Shown one piece after another: positions 33,698 to 41,807 of a stretch of 64,000 nt of DNA; within the stretch, counting starts at the first letter, position 1, and every line of letters begins with the position of its first letter. Under the pieces are notes generated by a model. The model searched no databases. It was not told the DNA's origin and saw only the letters and a program-made list of their open reading frames with translations. Both the position numbers and the translations under genes were made by a program. This DNA is from CBDBON01 sp965208395 (GTDB taxonomy: Bacteria; Chloroflexota; Dehalococcoidia; Lucifugimonadales; CBDBON01): assembly GCA_965208395.1 (NCBI GenBank), contig CBDBON010000002.1, positions 186,001 to 250,000 of the forward strand, given 5' to 3'.

Positions 33698-36172
33698 TCA
33701 CTCCCGTACCCGTCTGCCGCCGGGATCGTAGGGCGCTCGGAGTGAGACGGCCGCGGAGAAGCGCTCGGTGGCGGACTCGATCTCGTAGGCCCCGGCCCGT
33801 ATGAAGGCCGGGTCCACGACGGGATCGTGCTCCAGGTATCCCAGGCCGACCGAGCGGCCCAGGCTGTGTCCATAGGCGCCGGAGGTCGTGCGTCCCACGA
33901 GCACTCCGTCTCGATAGATGGGCTCGTCTCCCAGCAACAGCGGACCCGGGTCATCCAGGGTCAGAACGACCATGCGCCTCCGGACGCCCTGCTCGCGCTG
34001 TCGCAGGACCGCTTCCTTGCCTACGAAATCGGCGGTCTTGCCGAATGCGACGGCGAAGCCGAGGCCGGCCTCCAACGGCGTGTCCCGGTCCGCGATGTCG
34101 TGGCCCCAGGCCCGATATCCCTTCTCGGTCCGGAGCGACTCCATTGCGTGGTATCCGGCATGCCTGAGCCCGAACCGGGCCCCGCTGTCCACTATAGAGT
34201 CGTAGACGTGGCCGGCAAACTCCATAGGGACGTACAGCTCCCAGCCCAGCTCGCCGACGTAGGTGACGCGGGTCGCGCGCAGCCCGGCATAGGAGAGGGT
34301 GATCTCGCGGGACGTTAGGTACGGGAAGGCCTCATTGGACATGTCATCGTCGGTAAGCTGCGACAGCAGCGCCCTGGAGCCGGGGCCCATGACGCCCAGC
34401 ACGGCATACGCGGAGGTCGCGTCGGTCAGGACGGCATGGGCGCCGCCGGGTATGTGACTCCTGATCCAGGCGAAGTCGCGGGCGCTCGTGGCCGCCCCGG
34501 AGACTATCAGGTAGCTGTCCTCCGACAGCCTCGTCACGGTCAGGTCGGCCTCGATTCCTCCGCGCCCGTTCAGCATCGCGGTGTAGACGACACGGCCCGG
34601 CGGCACGTCGACATCTCCGGCGCAGATCCTCTGAAGCACCTTCCGGGAGTCTCTCCCCTGGAGAAGGAACTTGCCAAAGGAGGTCTGGTCGAACAGGCCG
34701 ACGGCATCGCGGACCGCCCGATGCTCCTGCGCCGAATGGTCGAACCAGTTCTGTCGGCCGTAGGAGTATTCGTACGCCGGCCTTACGCCTTCGGGGGCGA
34801 ACCAGTTGGCGCGCTCCCACCCCGCCACCTCCCCGAAGCACGCGCCCCGGGCGGCGAGCCTGTCGTGAAGCGGCGATCGCCTCGCTCCACGGGCGCTCTC
34901 CTTCTGCCGGTGGGGCCAGTGCATCGCGTAGAGCAGGCCGAGGCCTTCCACGGTCCGGTCGTACAGGTATCGAGAGCCGTTCTGGAAGCGCTGAAAGCGC
35001 CGGATGTCCACCTCCCACAGGTCCATCGTCGGCTCGCCCTCCACAACCCACTCGGCGACGGCCCTGCCGGCGCCGGCAGCGGAGGCGATCCCGCTGGAGT
35101 TGAAGCCCGCGGCCACGAAGAAGCCTCGCAGCCCGGGCGCCTCCCCGACGATGTAGTTGTTGTCCGGCGTGAAGCTCTCGGGACCGACCAGGTATCTCTC
35201 GACCTCGGCGTCCTTTATCGCCGGGACGCGCTCGACGCCCCTCTCTATGAAGACCCGGTAGTGGGACCAGTCACGGTCCAGCATGTGGTCAGCGTAGTCA
35301 TCGGGGATGCCGTCCATTCCCCAGGGCTCCGCCACCGTCTCGAACCCCCCCAACAGCAGCCCGCCCGCATCTTCGATGTCCCGCCGAAAGTAGATGTGGC
35401 CGTCCTGGTCGCGGAGCGTGGGCAGGTCGACGGCCACGCCCTCCATGGGCCGGGTAACGAGGTAGGCGTGGTCGGCAGCGTGCAGAGGCACGTCCACACC
35501 GCACATCAGACCGATCTCCCTGGCCCACATGCCGGCGCAGTTGACCACGATCTCGCACCTGATATCACCCCTGTCGGTCGTGACCCCGGCCACGCCGTCC
35601 CCCTTCCTGGCGATGCCGGTGACTCTCACATTCTCATGCAGGACAGCCCCGCGCTGAGTCGCCCCAATGGCGAGAGCCCTCGTCGTAAGGTCGGGAACGG
35701 TCTGGCCGTCGTCGGGGATGAATATGGCGCCGGCGAGGCCGGCGGTGCGCATCAGCGGCCACAGCTCGCGAGCCTCCTGGAGGGTGATCTCTTCTATCCG
35801 GACCCCGAAGCCCTTGGCCATGGATACGGAGCGCCTCAGCTCGTCCATGCGGTCCGCCACCCGCGCCACGCTTATGCTGCCGGTCTGCCTGAACCCCGAT
35901 GGCTCGCCTGTGTCGGCCTCGAGTCGCGGGTAGAGGTCCGCGGAGTAACGCGACAGGTCCGTGAGGGCGCGAGTGTGACGAAGCTGGGTTACCAGACCGG
36001 CGCCGTGTCCTGTCGTGCCGCTTCCCAGCGTCCGCCTCTCCAGGATGACGACATCCGTCCATCCGAGCCGGGTCAGGTGGTAGGCCACGCTGCACCCGAC
36101 GATGCCTGCGCCGATCACCACCACCTGAGCGTGGTCGGGCAGCCTGCCGGGATAGGTAACACCGGTCATCAT
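33698..36172 (-). CDS. FAD-dependent dimethylglycine/sarcosine dehydrogenase-type protein
   Basis: 824 residues: DAO FAD domain (VVIGAGIVGCSVAYHLTRLGW, about 17-37), FAO_M linker, GcvT folate-binding domain (from about residue 445; GLFDQTSFGKFLLQG, SYLIVSGAATSARDFAWI) and GcvT C-terminal barrel. This is the dimethylglycine dehydrogenase architecture: N-demethylation with methyl capture on tetrahydrofolate. It is 72 bases after mgsC on the same strand and probably the last gene of the mgs operon, tying it to methylated-amine metabolism. Exact substrate (dimethylglycine, sarcosine or another N-methyl compound) is not decided by sequence. Confidence 0.85.
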   Translation of the reverse strand: MMTGVTYPGRLPDHAQVVVIGAGIVGCSVAYHLTRLGWTDVVILERRTLGSGTTGHGAGLVTQLRHTRALTDLSRYSADLYPRLEADTGEPSGFRQTGSISVARVADRMDELRRSVSMAKGFGVRIEEITLQEARELWPLMRTAGLAGAIFIPDDGQTVPDLTTRALAIGATQRGAVLHENVRVTGIARKGDGVAGVTTDRGDIRCEIVVNCAGMWAREIGLMCGVDVPLHAADHAYLVTRPMEGVAVDLPTLRDQDGHIYFRRDIEDAGGLLLGGFETVAEPWGMDGIPDDYADHMLDRDWSHYRVFIERGVERVPAIKDAEVERYLVGPESFTPDNNYIVGEAPGLRGFFVAAGFNSSGIASAAGAGRAVAEWVVEGEPTMDLWEVDIRRFQRFQNGSRYLYDRTVEGLGLLYAMHWPHRQKESARGARRSPLHDRLAARGACFGEVAGWERANWFAPEGVRPAYEYSYGRQNWFDHSAQEHRAVRDAVGLFDQTSFGKFLLQGRDSRKVLQRICAGDVDVPPGRVVYTAMLNGRGGIEADLTVTRLSEDSYLIVSGAATSARDFAWIRSHIPGGAHAVLTDATSAYAVLGVMGPGSRALLSQLTDDDMSNEAFPYLTSREITLSYAGLRATRVTYVGELGWELYVPMEFAGHVYDSIVDSGARFGLRHAGYHAMESLRTEKGYRAWGHDIADRDTPLEAGLGFAVAFGKTADFVGKEAVLRQREQGVRRRMVVLTLDDPGPLLLGDEPIYRDGVLVGRTTSGAYGHSLGRSVGLGYLEHDPVVDPAFIRAGAYEIESATERFSAAVSLRAPYDPGGRRVRE

Positions 36173-36244
36173 CGAGTCTCCCGGAGTGTCGTGATTGCGG
36201 TACTCAGCTCTCCTGAGCGCCCGCTGAGCCTCTGGCAGGCGGCG

Positions 36245-37546
36245 CTAGCCGCCGAAGATCCGGTTGGTGCCTGCCAGCGGTATGCGGGCCATGGCCGACG
36301 CCTCGACGGTGAGAGCGGCGAGGTCTTCCGGCTCCAGGCTGTGGACGTCGCTCTTGCCGAGGGAGCGGGTGAGCAGGGCCATCTCCATCGTCATCGAGTT
36401 GAGGAAGTTGGCTACCCTCTCGGCCCCCTCGTCGGGATCGAGGCGGGCTTCGAGATCGGGTTCCTGCGTGGCGATTCCGACGGGGCACTTGCCGGTGTGG
36501 CAGTGGGAGCACTGTCCGGCCGGGACGCCCATCTCCTCCACGAAGTTGCTCTCCGGGATCTCCTTGTTGCAGTTGAGGGCGATGAGAGCGGCTATGCCTA
36601 TGGCGACGGCGTCGGCTCCGAGGGCGAGCGCCTTCGCGGCGTCTGCGCCGCTTCGTATGCCCCCGGATGCGATCAGGCTCACCTCTCCGTACAGGCCCAG
36701 CTCGCGCAGCGCCTCCCGCGCCATCACGATGGCGGGCACGGTCGGAATGCCGCTGTGGTCGAGGAGCACCTCGGCGGATGCGCCTGTCCCGGCCTGCATG
36801 CCGTCTATGACGATGGCGTCGGCGCCGGCCTTCGCCGCGAGCTTGACGTCGTCGGCGACCCTGCAGGCGCCTAGCTTGACGTGGACCGGCAGCCGCCAGC
36901 CGGTCGCCTCCCGCAGCTGCTCTATCTTGACGGCGAGGTCGTCCGGGCCGAGCCAGTCGGGGTGCCGCGCGGGGCTTCTCTGGTCTATGCCGGTCGGCAG
37001 GTCGCGCATCTCGGCGATGTGGTCGAGCACCTTGACGCCCATCAGAAGGCCGCCGGTGCCGGGCTTGGCGCCCTGCCCGACGACGATCTCGACGGCCTGG
37101 GCCTGGGCGAGGTGGTTCGGGTCGAAGCCGTACCTGCTGGGGAGCACCTGGTAGATCAGCTTGTCGGAGGCGTCCCGCTCGGCCTGCAGCATGCCCCCAT
37201 CGCCCGTGCAGCTGGCCGTTCCGACCATTGCGGCGGCCTTCCCGAGGGCGGTCTTGGCGTTGGCGGAGAGTGCGCCGTAGCTCATTCCCGTGATGTATAT
37301 GGGGGTGTCGAGAACGAGCGGCTCCTCGGCGTTGCGCGCTCCGATGACTGTCCGGGTGCTGCAGCGCTCCTTGTACCCTTCGAGCGGGAAGCGCGTCAGG
37401 CCGGTCGACAGGAAGGTGAGGTCGTCGAAGTGGGTGACGCGCTGGAAGGTGCTGAGACCGCGGATGCGGTAGCGTCCTAGCTCGGCCTTGGCGTGGATGT
37501 CCTCAATGGCCCAGGGAGACCATACCTGGCTGTTGCCCATCACCAT
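36245..37546 (-). CDS. mgsC: N-methylglutamate synthase FMN subunit (GltB2-like)
   Basis: 433 residues resembling the FMN/Fe-S domain of the large glutamate synthase subunit: YITGMSYGALSANAKTALGKAAAM, GDGGML, QGAKPGTGG, HVKLGACRVADDVKLAAKAGADAIVIDGMQAGTGAS, a C-rich stretch (CSHCHTGKCPVGIATQEP) and IASGGIRSGADAAKALALGADAV. As a separate gene beside split GltB1- and GltB3-like genes it matches MgsC, which transfers methylamine from gamma-glutamylmethylamide to make N-methylglutamate. The Cys cluster could bind a 3Fe-4S centre as in GltB. It follows mgsB after a short repeat-containing gap. Confidence 0.85.
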   Translation of the reverse strand: MVMGNSQVWSPWAIEDIHAKAELGRYRIRGLSTFQRVTHFDDLTFLSTGLTRFPLEGYKERCSTRTVIGARNAEEPLVLDTPIYITGMSYGALSANAKTALGKAAAMVGTASCTGDGGMLQAERDASDKLIYQVLPSRYGFDPNHLAQAQAVEIVVGQGAKPGTGGLLMGVKVLDHIAEMRDLPTGIDQRSPARHPDWLGPDDLAVKIEQLREATGWRLPVHVKLGACRVADDVKLAAKAGADAIVIDGMQAGTGASAEVLLDHSGIPTVPAIVMAREALRELGLYGEVSLIASGGIRSGADAAKALALGADAVAIGIAALIALNCNKEIPESNFVEEMGVPAGQCSHCHTGKCPVGIATQEPDLEARLDPDEGAERVANFLNSMTMEMALLTRSLGKSDVHSLEPEDLAALTVEASAMARIPLAGTNRIFGG

Positions 37547-37559
37547 GCGATCGGTACCC

Positions 37560-37612
37560 TCACTCCCTCATCCTAAACCTTCCCCGTCTGCGGGGTAAGG
37601 GATAAGAGGCGC
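37560..37612. repeat. Degenerate hairpin repeat between mgsB and mgsC
   Basis: CCTAAACCTTCCCCGTCTGCGGGGTAAGG is a shortened copy of the dispersed CTTCCCC/GGGGAAG hairpin in the 68-base gap. It may cause partial termination or processing inside the operon. Confidence 0.5.
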
Positions 37613-37614
37613 TG

Positions 37615-38298
37615 TCAGATGACCGTCTTCTCCAGGCGTTCGAGGCTGTCGAAGTGGTAGAGCCTCTTGGAGGAGACGATCTTCTTGAATATGGGCCGCT
37701 CGTCGACTCCGTGGCGTTCGAGCATATCCCAGAGCTCGATGAGCTCGCCCTCGTCCGTCTCCTCGACTACGGCGTCGCTGCCGAGCGATCCGATCTCGCC
37801 GCCGACGTAGATGACGCCCTCGTACATCGAGTCGCCGACCGCGTGGCCGACGTCTCCGCAGATGACGATGCGCCCCTTCTGCATCATGAAGCCGGTGAGG
37901 AAGCCGGAGTTGCCGCGCACCAGCAGGTCGCCGCCCTTCATCGATATGCCCGCGCGGGCGCCGGCGTTGCCGCCGACGAATATCTCGCCTCCGCGCATCG
38001 ACGCTCCTACCGACGCGCCGGCGTCGCGCGAGAGCCTTATCGAGCCGCTCATCAGGTTCTCGCCGAGCGCCCAGCCGGCGTTGCCGTCGATCGTCACCTC
38101 CGGGCCGTCGAGGAGGCTTGCGGAGTAGTAGCCGACGCTTCCCTGTACGGCGATCCTGCAGGAATGGAGGATCCCGACGGCGATGTTGTGCCGGGCCTGG
38201 GGGTTGAGGATGGTGAACTCTTCTCCTCCTGCGGCCAGTTCGCGGATCCGCAGGTTGAGCTCGCGCGTGGAGAGACGACCGGCGTCTAGACTGACCAC
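37615..38298 (-). CDS. mgsB: N-methylglutamate synthase GXGXG subunit (GltB3-like)
   Basis: 227 residues of the GXGXG right-handed beta-helix: HNIAVGILHSC, VQGSVGYYSASLLDGPEVTIDGNAG, GENLMSGSIRL, GASVGASMRGGEIFVGGNAGARAGISMKGGDLLV, GDVGHAVGDSMYEGVIYVGG. This is the C-terminal GltB domain alone, also seen in FwdC/FmdC. The frame overlaps mgsA by 13 bases and lies before mgsC, exactly the subunit split of N-methylglutamate synthase. Confidence 0.88.
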   Translation of the reverse strand: MVSLDAGRLSTRELNLRIRELAAGGEEFTILNPQARHNIAVGILHSCRIAVQGSVGYYSASLLDGPEVTIDGNAGWALGENLMSGSIRLSRDAGASVGASMRGGEIFVGGNAGARAGISMKGGDLLVRGNSGFLTGFMMQKGRIVICGDVGHAVGDSMYEGVIYVGGEIGSLGSDAVVEETDEGELIELWDMLERHGVDERPIFKKIVSSKRLYHFDSLERLEKTVI

Positions 38299-39197
38299 GT
38301 CATGACCTCGGCCTCCTGCGGCTCGACGCGGGAGATCTCCTCGTCGAAGATGCTGCGAAGGGCGATCTCCTCCGAGGCGACGGCAACGAGGTCTTCAGTC
38401 TCCATCATGACGAGCGGCTTCGCCGACCACCGGTCCTTTGCGTAGCCCATGCCGTCTCTGGTCGAGACCAGGTAGGTGAAGGTGCCGTCAAGGTCATCGA
38501 GGGATGCCGAGAGGGCGTCGTCGAGGCGCGCGCCGTTTGCCATCTTGTCTGCGAGGTAGACGGCGATCAGCTCCGAGTCGTTGTGGGTCTGGAAGCGGTG
38601 GCCGGCGTCCTCGTACCTGCGTTTGAGCTTGTGATAGTTGGTGAGCTGTCCGTTATGCACTACGGTGACGTCCGGGAATGGGTACGCCCAGAAGGGGTGG
38701 GAGTGGCTTATGTCTACGATGCTCTCCGTGGCCATTCGAACGTGTCCGATGCCGTGCGTGCCCTCGAGCCCGGCGAGACGGTGCTTCGCGTCGATCGCCG
38801 ACGCGGTCCCCATGTCCTTGATGACCTCGGACGACTCTCCGATGCTGTGTATGACGACTCCCGACGTGTCGAGAAGCGCCTCGGCGAGCGGCGCGACCTC
38901 TCCATCGTAGTTCAGGGCCAGCCTGATGAAGCCGCCCTGTATCTCGACAGAGGCGACGTCCGCGCCCTGTCGCGCGGCTACCTCCTCGACGCGGGCGACC
39001 GCCTCGCCTGGGCAGTCGTCGCCGGTCCAGAGGCGGACGATCAGGTCGGAGTCGTCCGGCTCTCCGGCGACGGTCAGGCCGGTCGAGTCACGGCCCCGGT
39101 GGGCGAGCGAGTCGAGCATGCCGAGCAGCTCCCGGCCGATTGGCGCGGGGCTGCCGCGCGACGCCCTCTTGTGGATCAGTCCGCCTATTCCGCACAT
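38286..39197 (-). CDS. mgsA: N-methylglutamate synthase amidotransferase subunit (class II, GltB1-like)
   Basis: 303 residues. MCGIGGLIHK gives the Ntn-hydrolase catalytic Cys2, exposed once Met1 is removed; LAHRGRDSTGLTV, GIGHVRMATESIVDISHSHPF and HNGQLTNYHKLKR complete the class II glutaminase signature. In N-methylglutamate synthase this subunit cleaves gamma-glutamylmethylamide to release methylamine in a channel. First gene of mgsA-B-C-dimethylglycine-dehydrogenase. The ATG is nine bases from a TATATT box and has no Shine-Dalgarno, so the mRNA is probably leaderless. Confidence 0.87.
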   Translation of the reverse strand: MCGIGGLIHKRASRGSPAPIGRELLGMLDSLAHRGRDSTGLTVAGEPDDSDLIVRLWTGDDCPGEAVARVEEVAARQGADVASVEIQGGFIRLALNYDGEVAPLAEALLDTSGVVIHSIGESSEVIKDMGTASAIDAKHRLAGLEGTHGIGHVRMATESIVDISHSHPFWAYPFPDVTVVHNGQLTNYHKLKRRYEDAGHRFQTHNDSELIAVYLADKMANGARLDDALSASLDDLDGTFTYLVSTRDGMGYAKDRWSAKPLVMMETEDLVAVASEEIALRSIFDEEISRVEPQEAEVMTWSV

Positions 39198-39206
39198 GAT
39201 TGCTCA

Positions 39207-39235
39207 AATATAGCACCGGCCGTAGACTGCCGCAA
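39207..39235 (-). promoter_or_regulatory. Promoter of the mgs operon
   Basis: On the minus strand TTGCGG (complement of 39230-39235) and TATATT (complement of 39207-39212) are 17 bases apart. Transcription should start within a few bases of the mgsA ATG (39197). Confidence 0.65.
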
Positions 39236-39243
39236 TGCATTGC
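39232..39243. promoter_or_regulatory. Palindrome shared by two divergent -35 elements
   Basis: GCAATGCATTGC is a perfect 12-base palindrome. It overlaps the -35 of the mgs operon on one side and the -35 of the antitoxin/toxin genes on the other, so a protein bound here would control both. Confidence 0.5.
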
Positions 39244-39292
39244 CGCGATCACGGGTCTGGTGTACAATGTAGTCACTACCGCTTGTGGCTAC
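39240..39292 (+). promoter_or_regulatory. Promoter and operator of the Phd/PIN pair
   Basis: TTGCCG (39240-39245) and TACAAT (39263-39268) are 17 bases apart. The expected start (~39275) lies within the inverted repeat GTAGTCAC (39269-39276) / GTGGCTAC (39285-39292), a plausible operator for antitoxin autoregulation. Confidence 0.6.
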
Positions 39293-39315
39293 GTGACCTC
39301 TATGAGAGTAGAAAT

Positions 39316-39594
39316 ATGACTACATACAGTATACGGGAGTTCAAGGCGAGGGTCAGTGAGATACTCAGAGATCTCGATGAGGGCGACGAGGTGATAATCA
39401 CCCGCCGGGGGAAGGCGTGCGGCAGGCTGACATCTGTAAAGGCCCCCGACGCCGGAAAGCCCTCGCTCGAAACCCTGAAGGGCTCTCTGGCCCATCTGCC
39501 TGATGCGAGCTACGAAGACTTCCTAGAGATCAAGAGACTGTGGGAGCCTAGGGATCGCATGTCCGACGAGGTGAAACGCGGACGTGAGGAGTAG
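39316..39594 (+). CDS. Phd/YefM-type antitoxin
   Basis: 92 residues from ATG 39316 (MTTYSIREFKARVSEILRDL); an earlier in-frame ATG would start before the promoter. The N-terminal YSIREFKARVSEIL and EVIITRRGKACGRL are the Phd/YefM DNA-binding fold; the C-terminal half is the toxin-binding tail. It overlaps the PIN toxin by 11 bases. Probable autorepressor acting on the inverted repeat upstream. It is divergent from mgsA. Confidence 0.85.
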   Translation: MTTYSIREFKARVSEILRDLDEGDEVIITRRGKACGRLTSVKAPDAGKPSLETLKGSLAHLPDASYEDFLEIKRLWEPRDRMSDEVKRGREE

Positions 39595-39988
39595 CCCTGA
39601 TCGGTTCGTGGTAGACACTCACGCCCTGTGGTGGTACCTGAACTCTTCCGGCCGTCTCTCGCCCGCCGCCTCCGCCGTCTTCCGTCTGGCCGAGACCGGC
39701 AATGCGATCATCATCGTTCCCGCGATAGCGGTCGCCGAGCTATATTTCCTCGCCTTGAAGCTCGGTCGGCCCTTCGCCCCCTCCGACCTGTTGAACGCGC
39801 TGAGCGCGGTTGGCGGCATAGAGCTGTCCGATCTGGGTAGGGCGCAGCTCGAGCGACTAGACCGCTTCCCTGAGATCTCGGAAATGCACGATCGGCTCAT
39901 CGCCGCCGAGTCGATGGCGCTCGAAGCGCCGGTGGTGACGCGGGACGAGACCCTTTTGGCCTCGCAGCAGATAGACACCATATGGTAG
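39584..39988 (+). CDS. PIN domain toxin, VapC type
   Basis: 134 residues from GTG 39584. The PIN catalytic acids are visible: D in VVDTHALWWYL, E in IAVAELYFLAL, D in EMHDRLIAAES, and the TRDETLL motif. The family consists of Mg-dependent endoribonucleases neutralised by the antitoxin encoded just upstream. Intact. Confidence 0.85.
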   Translation: MRSSPDRFVVDTHALWWYLNSSGRLSPAASAVFRLAETGNAIIIVPAIAVAELYFLALKLGRPFAPSDLLNALSAVGGIELSDLGRAQLERLDRFPEISEMHDRLIAAESMALEAPVVTRDETLLASQQIDTIW

Positions 39989-40016
39989 GCAACCGGCAAG
40001 CAGGCGGAGAGGTCGT

Positions 40017-41714
40017 ATGACAAAGGCTACCGCCCGAAAAAAACGGTTTGGCATAGTCGTCGAGAGGGACGTGTGCGCGGCGATGCGGGACGGCACGGTG
40101 CTTCGCGCCGACATCTACCGTCCGGACGCTCCGGGTAGGTATCCTGCCCTGCTTCAGCGGACGCCCTACTCGAAGGACGGCGAGTCGTGCGTTGAGCAGG
40201 GTCACAGGCTGGCGGAGCGGGGCTACGTCGTCGTCCAGCAGGACGTCCGCGGCCGGTTCCGCTCAGACGGTGAGTTCCTGCCCGGCTTCTACAGCGCGGA
40301 CCACAGGGACGCCGAGGACGGCTACGACTCGATCGAGTGGGCCGCGGCGCTCCCCTGGTCGGACGGAAGAGTGGGTACCTTCGGCGGCTCCTACTGCGGC
40401 TGGACCCAGTGGGAGCTGGCCCACACGCGGCCTCCTCACCTCGCTGCGATGATCCCCAGCGCCATCGCCGCGAACCTGCTGGACAGGGAGATGTCGGGCG
40501 TGCTCCGCCTCGGCCGCGTCCTCTGGTGGAGCGTCAACACACTGGCCCCGGACGCCCGCGCCCGCCTTGGAGAGAAGGGCCCCACGACGGTCGAGGAAGC
40601 CCAGAGCCTCTACCTGGAGCGGGACAGGAGCAAGTGGCTGTGGCATCTGCCGCTGTCCGAGATACCGGACGACGCGCTCTCCGGAATGGGCAGGCACTGG
40701 AGGCGGTGGCTCGCGGACCACGCATCCGACCACTTCGGGTTCCTGGAGCGCCACCGCGACGTGGCGGTCCCGGCGCTTACGACGACCGGCTGGTATGACC
40801 AGCAGATCGGCGCCGTCAAGCACTTCACCGGGATGCGGGAGAAGGGCATGACGGAGGGGGCGAGGGCAGGCCAGCGGCTCATCGTCGGGCCCTGGTCGCA
40901 CACGACCGACTTCTCGTCGAGCCGGGTGGGTTCCGTGGACTTCGGCCCGGAGGCGGCGCGGGACTTCTTCCAGATCGCCGACGACTGGTTCGCCTACTGG
41001 CTGAAGGGGGAGCGCACCGGCGTGGAGGAGTGGCCGCCGGTCCAGCTCTTTGTGATGGGGGCCAACCGATGGCGCGGAGAGTGCGAGTGGCCCCTGGCGA
41101 GAACGGAGTACACGGACTACTACCTGCGGAGAGGCGGGAGCCTGGGCCGGCAGGCGCCGTCGGATGAGCCGCCCGAATCCTACGACTACGATCCGCGCGA
41201 TCCGGTGATGACGCTCTACAGTCCGCCGGGCCAGCAGGAGCCGCAGGACCAGCGGGCGCTCGACGGCCGGCGGGACGTGTTGGTGTACCAGACGCCTCCT
41301 CTCGACGAGCCGATCGAGGTGACGGGGCCCGTCACGGTCCGCCTGTGGGCGTCGTCGTCAGCAAGGGATACGGACTTCGTGGTGAAGCTGATGGACGTCT
41401 GGCCGGACGGCTTCGTCCAGGAGCTCTGCTACGGGATCGTCCGGGCGCGCTACCGGGAGTCGTTCACGAGCCCGTCGCTGATCGAGCCGAGGAGGGCGTA
41501 CGAGTACGTGATAGAGGTCAACCCGACGAGCAACCTGTTCAGGAGCGGGCACCGCATCCGGCTGGACGTGTCGAGCAGCGACTTTCCGAACTTCGACCGC
41601 AACCACAACACCGGGGGCGACGACTACTTCGAGTCGACGCTCGTGACCGCGCGCCAGACGGTGTACCACGACCGGATGCGCCCGTCGAGAATCGTGCTGC
41701 CGGTGGTCCGCTAA
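40017..41714 (+). CDS. CocE/NonD family hydrolase (paralogue 2)
   Basis: 565 residues of the same family as 11356-13107. The strand and nucleophile motif GTFGGSYCGWTQW places Ser125, and DVRGRFRSDGEF, PHLAAMIPSAIAANLL and the C-terminal jelly-roll (VTGPVTVRLWASSSARDTDFVVKL) are conserved. Start at ATG with GGAGAGG upstream. It follows the PIN gene after 28 bases, so read-through is possible. Ester or X-Pro amide hydrolase; substrate unknown. Confidence 0.88.
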   Translation: MTKATARKKRFGIVVERDVCAAMRDGTVLRADIYRPDAPGRYPALLQRTPYSKDGESCVEQGHRLAERGYVVVQQDVRGRFRSDGEFLPGFYSADHRDAEDGYDSIEWAAALPWSDGRVGTFGGSYCGWTQWELAHTRPPHLAAMIPSAIAANLLDREMSGVLRLGRVLWWSVNTLAPDARARLGEKGPTTVEEAQSLYLERDRSKWLWHLPLSEIPDDALSGMGRHWRRWLADHASDHFGFLERHRDVAVPALTTTGWYDQQIGAVKHFTGMREKGMTEGARAGQRLIVGPWSHTTDFSSSRVGSVDFGPEAARDFFQIADDWFAYWLKGERTGVEEWPPVQLFVMGANRWRGECEWPLARTEYTDYYLRRGGSLGRQAPSDEPPESYDYDPRDPVMTLYSPPGQQEPQDQRALDGRRDVLVYQTPPLDEPIEVTGPVTVRLWASSSARDTDFVVKLMDVWPDGFVQELCYGIVRARYRESFTSPSLIEPRRAYEYVIEVNPTSNLFRSGHRIRLDVSSSDFPNFDRNHNTGGDDYFESTLVTARQTVYHDRMRPSRIVLPVVR

Positions 41715-41744
41715 GGCGGAGGATAGACCCGTTCGCCCCAAGCC

Positions 41745-41790
41745 CGTGGAGGGGTGGGTTCTGGATACCGGCCTTCGCTGGTATGACGGT
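41745..41790. repeat. REP-type palindrome
   Basis: ATACCGGC...GCTGGTAT arms (one mismatch) within TTCTGGATACCGGCCTTC, a common extragenic palindrome. It lies between the convergent CocE and TIM-barrel genes and is of the same general type as the palindrome inside the alpha-subunit gene. Confidence 0.65.
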
Positions 41791-41807
41791 CGGAGGGTGA
41801 TTCTCGG

